DNA of 64,000 bases, taken from assembly GCF_000617845.2 (NCBI RefSeq), contig NZ_DF820425.1, positions 4,701,725 through 4,765,724 on the forward strand, in the 5' to 3' direction. The notes under the pieces were generated by a model that saw only the letters and a program-made list of their open reading frames with translations, was not told the origin of the DNA and made no database searches. Positions 60,447 through 64,000 of this stretch are shown piece by piece. How positions within the stretch are numbered: the stretch's first letter is position 1; each line of letters starts with the position of its first letter. This DNA is from Bradyrhizobium sp. DOA9. Its GTDB lineage: Bacteria; Pseudomonadota; Alphaproteobacteria; Rhizobiales; Xanthobacteraceae. Position numbers and translations under genes: made by a program.

Positions 60447-61465
60447 GCCGCGACGTCAGTGGCGAGCTTGAGGAGGTTGGCAGCGGTGGCGGTCTTGCCG
60501 GCATAGTCCTTCCAGGCCGTGTCGCGGGCGATGTCGCGCCACTTGCCAACTGTCGCAGCGTCGAGCGCCGAGACCTTGGCGCCGGCCTTCTCATAGACCT
60601 TGGCGACCTCGACGTCGTCGTCCTGCGCGCCCTTGCGGCCGAAGGCCTCGAGCTCGGTGCCGACCGCGAGCAGGATGTCCTGATGGTTCTTCGGCAGCTT
60701 GTCGAATATCGCCTTCGACATCATCAGCGGCTCGAGCATGAACCAGTACGAGGAGCCGGCCCCTGACGTCAGCGATTTCGCGACCTCTTCGAGGCGGAAC
60801 GAGATCAGGCTGGTCGAGGAGGTGATGCCGGCATCGCAGGCGCCGGTCTGCATCGCGGCGTAGATTTCGTTCGACGGCACCGACAGCACCGAGGCGCCGG
60901 CGGTCTGCAGCACCATGTCCATCTCGCGCGAGCCGCCGCGCACCTTCAGGCCCTTGGCGTCTTCGGGCGCAACGATCGGCTTGGAGCGGCTGGCGACGCC
61001 GCCGGCCTGCCAGACCCAGGTGAGGAGGATGATGCCCTTGTCGGCAAGGAAATCGGTCAGCGCCTTGCCGACGGGCTCCTTCTTCCAGCGCAGGCCCTGG
61101 TCGTAGGTGGTGACCAGACCCGGCATCAGGCCGATATTGGTTTCCGGCACTTCGCCGCCGGCATAGGGCATCGGATAGAGGCTGATGTCGAGTGCGCCCT
61201 TGCGCATCGCGGAGAACTGCGCGTTGGTCTTGATCAGCGAGGAGTTCGGATAGATTTCGGCGGCGATCTCGCCGTTGCTGCGCTTGGCGATCTCGGCGGC
61301 GAACATGCGGCAGAGCCGGTCGCGGAAATCGCCCTTGTCGATGGTGCCGCCCGGGAACTGGTGCGAGATCTTCAGCGTGGTAGCGGCCTGCGCCGTGCCG
61401 GTGCCGAAGCGGAGGATGGCGGGCGCGGCGACGGCGGTCGCGAGCAGATGGCGGCGCGTGAGCAT
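60443..61465 (-). CDS. TRAP transporter solute-binding protein (DctP), system 2
   Basis: This is a 340-residue receptor with a twin-arginine type signal (LTRRHLLATAVAAPAIL, cleavage near AQA-AT). It has ISHQFPGGTIDKGDFRDRLC and a ligand Arg in GLKVRGGSREMDMVLQTAGA. AAGGGGA eight bases before ATG 61465 selects the start. First gene of the P-Q-M operon. The ligand is unknown; binding residues differ from system 1. Confidence 0.92.
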   Translation of the reverse strand: MLTRRHLLATAVAAPAILRFGTGTAQAATTLKISHQFPGGTIDKGDFRDRLCRMFAAEIAKRSNGEIAAEIYPNSSLIKTNAQFSAMRKGALDISLYPMPYAGGEVPETNIGLMPGLVTTYDQGLRWKKEPVGKALTDFLADKGIILLTWVWQAGGVASRSKPIVAPEDAKGLKVRGGSREMDMVLQTAGASVLSVPSNEIYAAMQTGACDAGITSSTSLISFRLEEVAKSLTSGAGSSYWFMLEPLMMSKAIFDKLPKNHQDILLAVGTELEAFGRKGAQDDDVEVAKVYEKAGAKVSALDAATVGKWRDIARDTAWKDYAGKTATAANLLKLATDVAA

Positions 61466-61782
61466 GGTGTGATCCCCTTGGGCGTTTCTCGGAGCGTTTT
61501 TTGGCGGAGTTGATTTGGGCTGGGTTCTTCGCGACCGCGTGGGCCAATCCAGGCCGGTCTCCATCCGATGATCTCTCATCTGATAGTTCGAGACCGAGTG
61601 TCGCGGCAAGTGCCGGTTGTGCTGCGCTGCAGCACTCCGGTCCGCGCGGGCTCGTCGATCAAGGATGACAGCTGGTCTCAGAAATATATCGAGGGTCGGC
61701 GTAACAACGCCGTACGGCCATCCGTCGAGACAGGATAGCGGCATCCGTCGCTGACAACTCCATTTCGAAGGGAAGACTGCTC
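61466..61782. other. 317-bp divergent promoter region without a gene
   Basis: No coding frame is credible. It must hold promoters for the second TRAP operon (minus) and the MXKDX gene (plus). I see no clear palindrome like the one at 57570. Confidence 0.45.
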
Positions 61783-62025
61783 ATGACCATTCGCACCCGC
61801 ATCGTGCTCGGCGTTTCGGCTGCCGCTCTGTCGCTTGGCCTCGCGCTGTCGCCGGCCGTCTTTGCTCAGGACAAGATGGGCAAGGACGATGGCATGATGA
61901 AGAAGGACACGATGTCCAAGGACGCCATGAAGAAGGATGCCATGTCCAAGGACGACGGCATGAAGAAGGACCACATGTCGAAGGACGGAATGAAGAAAGA
62001 CGACGGGATGATGAAGAAGAACTGA
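61783..62025 (+). CDS. Pentapeptide MXKDX repeat protein, exported
   Basis: This is an 80-residue protein. The signal peptide RIVLGVSAAALSLGLALSPA is cleaved near VFA-QD. The mature chain consists of about ten units of the type MKKD, MSKD and GMMKKD with alternating acid and base, ending MMKKN. Proteins of this kind are listed as MXKDX repeat proteins and are periplasmic; a metal- or stress-related role is only a guess. GAAGGGA precedes the ATG. Confidence 0.92.
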   Translation: MTIRTRIVLGVSAAALSLGLALSPAVFAQDKMGKDDGMMKKDTMSKDAMKKDAMSKDDGMKKDHMSKDGMKKDDGMMKKN

Positions 62026-62148
62026 TCCGTCGTCGTCGCGCAGCGCCGGCACTCGGCGGCCACACGGTCTCGAATTCCGGGCGCGGTCCGACGGACCGCC
62101 CCGGAATGATGCTTCAGTTCAATTTCAATTGAACGCGATTTGCGAACG

Positions 62149-62496
62149 TTACTTGCGCTTGGCCTTGCGGGCCGCGTAACGGGCGTCGCGCTTGGCCTTT
62201 TGCTCGGCTTCGAGCGCAGCGCGCTGTGCTTCGGCTTCCTCGGCCTCGCGCGCAATCCGCGCGGCCTCGGCGGCCTTGGCTTCTTCCTCGAGGCGCTTCT
62301 GCTCGGCCTTTTCAGCTTCGCGCGCGGCCTTGGCTTCGGCGCGCTTGGCTGCGAGGGCCTCGCGTTCGGCACGCTTCGCCGCCACCGCTGGATCGTCGGG
62401 ACCCGGCTGCGACTTGAACTTGTTCAAAAGATTTTTGCGGGCGTCCTGTGCCGCCTTTTGCCGGTCTGCAAAGCCGGGTTCCCTGAATCCACTCAT
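62149..62496 (-). CDS. DUF6481-like charged helical protein
   Basis: This 115-residue protein begins SGFREPGFADRQKAAQDARK, the typical DUF6481 start, followed by 75 residues of Ala/Glu/Arg/Lys helix (AKRAEAKAAREAEKAEQKRL) and a basic end. It looks like an extended single helix and may bind nucleic acid or ribosomes. The function is unknown. Confidence 0.8.
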   Translation of the reverse strand: MSGFREPGFADRQKAAQDARKNLLNKFKSQPGPDDPAVAAKRAEREALAAKRAEAKAAREAEKAEQKRLEEEAKAAEAARIAREAEEAEAQRAALEAEQKAKRDARYAARKAKRK

Positions 62497-62763
62497 CTAC
62501 GAGCCTTGTCTTCCTCGCTTTCGATCCTACATCACTGCCAGTTGGTACGTCGGCTGGGCATAGCAGGCGCCACGCGACGTAGAAGCGTGTACATCGGCGC
62601 GCGTCGCGAAGCCACCCATAATCGCAGCCGATCAGGTCAACGAAAAATCGCCCCCCTCCGACGATCTCTCGTAGCCCGAAAAAACTGCTGAATTGTGATG
62701 TCCCTCATAAAGGGGCTCACGGGCGACGCCTAGCGTCCGCCCCGGACGAGACGGAGCACGGGC

Positions 62764-62991
62764 ATGACCATCTCAATACTGAGCCTCAAGGCGCTCGCGC
62801 TCACCCTGGCGGTGGCAGCGCTGGTCGGTGCCACGCTCCTGTTCGCACGTCCGCACCCCGTCGACAACGCCGTCCTGGGTGCTGATTGGGAGTGCACCCA
62901 GACTGCGTTCGTGCTCACGACCTGCGCGCCTCGACCGATCCCGGCGGTCGAGACCTCGCGCAAGGATGCAATCCCGCCGACCCGCGGCTGA
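62764..62991 (+). CDS. Small exported or membrane-anchored protein
   Basis: This 75-residue protein has an N-terminal span (LKALALTLAVAALVGATLLF), then a polar part with two Cys (EC and TCAPRP) and a Pro/Arg-rich end. GGAG lies nine bases before the ATG. No known family. Confidence 0.62.
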   Translation: MTISILSLKALALTLAVAALVGATLLFARPHPVDNAVLGADWECTQTAFVLTTCAPRPIPAVETSRKDAIPPTRG

Positions 62992-63066
62992 ACCTGGCCG
63001 GCCGACCGGATGTGACGCCACGCCGCAGAGGTGATAAAGGCGTCTGACCCGAGCGATCAGGTAGTC

Positions 63067-63279
63067 ATGTCCAAGCCCGAGCCGGGCCTGAAGCCCAAAC
63101 CCTCTCCAAAGACCCCGGCCGGCGACAATCGCCGGGGCGCGGTCGCTGGCCTCATCATCGCGCTTCTGATCCTCGGCATCGGCTGGTGGCTTGCCCGCGA
63201 CCTGACCTCGGCCAGCAAGATGCAGGATTGCCTGATGTCCGGGCGGACCAATTGCAACGTGATCGAGCCGGTCCGCTAG
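63067..63279 (+). CDS. Small single-span membrane protein
   Basis: This is a 70-residue protein with a Pro/Lys-rich cytoplasmic start (SKPEPGLKPKPSPKTPAGDN), a span (GAVAGLIIALLILGIGWWLA) and a short periplasmic end with two Cys (QDCLMSGRTNC) that may pair. Good composition for a real protein. The role is unknown. Confidence 0.65.
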   Translation: MSKPEPGLKPKPSPKTPAGDNRRGAVAGLIIALLILGIGWWLARDLTSASKMQDCLMSGRTNCNVIEPVR

Positions 63280-63452
63280 AGGCGCTCCAGCCTGGCCGGC
63301 CGAGCCGAAAAATTGCCGTGATCTTAATCATTTGTAACGGGACTTAGCCCATCAAGCAGGTCAGTTATGTCAGCGGGCATCAGCCCGGCGTGGGACGAAT
63401 CGTCTATGCGCTGGAAAACCGCGGCCATCGAGAGAGCAGGGGGCGAGCACGC

Positions 63453-64000
63453 ATGAGTGCTTCCAAGCATATCAAAATCTTCATTCCCTTGGTTTCGGCC
63501 ATGTCGTTGCTCGCGCTGTCGGCGCAGGCGCAGGAGGCCAGACCGCCGAGGGAAGCCGTCCAGCCGCCGGCCGGCCCAGCCGCAGGCGCGCCGCCCCAAA
63601 GCAATCAGAACGTGCGCAGGGATCGGCCGCCGCAGCAGGCGGCTCGGCCCGCGCCGCAGCCCGGACGTCATTACGCCCGCGGGCCTGTTCCGGAGCGCGA
63701 CTGGGGCGGCCACGCCTATCGCGGCAACCGCGCCTGGGATGGTGGACGCTGGCGCCACGAGGTCCGCAACGGTCGCTCCGGCTGGTGGTGGGATGTCGGC
63801 GGGGTCTGGTATTATTATCCGCAGCGCATGGCGGGTCCGCCCGCCTACATTTCAGAGGAATATTACGACGACGTGCCGGTGGCCTATGCTCCGGCGCCAC
63901 CTCCGGTCGCCTACGCGGCGCCACCTCCGCCTCCGCCGCCAGCCGATCCCGGCGCCAGCGCGCTTGGCGGCGCGATCGTCGGTGGCCTGCTGGGCGGCCT
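63453..64000 (+). CDS. Exported Pro/Gly-rich protein with glycine-zipper start, cut by window edge
   Basis: The frame is open to the window end (182 codons seen). The signal peptide IFIPLVSAMSLLALSAQAQE is cleaved near AQA-QE. A Pro/Gln-rich linker follows, then an aromatic domain (WDGGRWRHEV, GWWWDVGGVWYYYP), a Pro-rich YAPAPPPVAYAAPPPP stretch, and ALGGAIVGGLLGG, the start of a glycine zipper. It looks like an envelope protein. The true end is outside the window. Confidence 0.75.
   Translation, partial: MSASKHIKIFIPLVSAMSLLALSAQAQEARPPREAVQPPAGPAAGAPPQSNQNVRRDRPPQQAARPAPQPGRHYARGPVPERDWGGHAYRGNRAWDGGRWRHEVRNGRSGWWWDVGGVWYYYPQRMAGPPAYISEEYYDDVPVAYAPAPPPVAYAAPPPPPPPADPGASALGGAIVGGLLGG

Overview
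The window is high-GC DNA from an alphaproteobacterium that looks like Bradyrhizobium or a close relative. The evidence is a GTTC-N7-GTTC type LexA box, an OpgC-type glucan succinyltransferase, an NDUFS4-type complex I accessory subunit, a liu leucine-degradation cluster, paired TRAP transporters, a MXKDX repeat protein, and several copies of short palindromic repeats of the kind common in that genus. The assignment rests on recognised protein families, not on a database search.

Bases 1 to about 22,300 are the late half of a siphovirus prophage, all on the + strand and tightly packed with ATGA or TGATG overlaps. The order is: packaging and head (TerL, gpW-like joiner, lambda-type portal, S49 protease, separate scaffold, cement protein, Mu gpT-like capsid protein), neck and tail (FII-, Z- and U-like proteins, gpV-like tube with an Ig-like domain, gpG/gpGT chaperones made by an apparent -1 frameshift, tape measure), tail tip and fibres (a tip protein ending in a polyglycine adhesin-like domain, two further fibre proteins), and lysis (peptidoglycan-binding endolysin, candidate holin, overlapping i-spanin/o-spanin pair, DPBB protein). 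A hairpin terminator closes the module. A large serine recombinase follows. The left end of the prophage lies outside the window, so its attachment sites cannot be confirmed.

Bases 24,100-25,820 hold a minus-strand group of small genes: a stand-alone DNA ligase adenylation domain, three cysteine-rich zinc-ribbon-like proteins and one unknown. A tRNA-Glu gene follows, with its 3' end pointing at the prophage. Bases 26,200-28,500 are ordinary chromosome (PilZ, GST, glyoxalase, small membrane proteins). Bases 28,640-30,960 form a small accessory island of lower-GC genes with several copies of a ~90-bp terminal-inverted-repeat element. One copy sits exactly where a helix-turn-helix gene and an mrr gene, converging on it, are both cut off.

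Bases 31,000-46,600 carry a tannase-family esterase, an NAD(P)-binding protein, a RelB-type antitoxin with a frameshifted ParE-type toxin, many small proteins (two sets headed by LexA boxes), an HU-like protein, a Sir2 deacylase, a double cold-shock-domain protein, a DUF192 protein, tRNA-Pro, OpgC, an NDUFS4-like protein and an Lrp-type regulator.

Bases 46,650-53,512 form the leucine/isovalerate degradation cluster: a divergent AraC regulator, isovaleryl-CoA dehydrogenase, both subunits of methylcrotonyl-CoA carboxylase and HMG-CoA lyase. Bases 53,600-61,500 hold two complete TRAP uptake systems around a single GntR/FCD regulator, one of them linked to a DHDPS-family aldolase and preceded by a clear 15-bp palindromic operator candidate. 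The right end (61,780-64,000) holds small exported or membrane proteins, the last one cut by the window edge.
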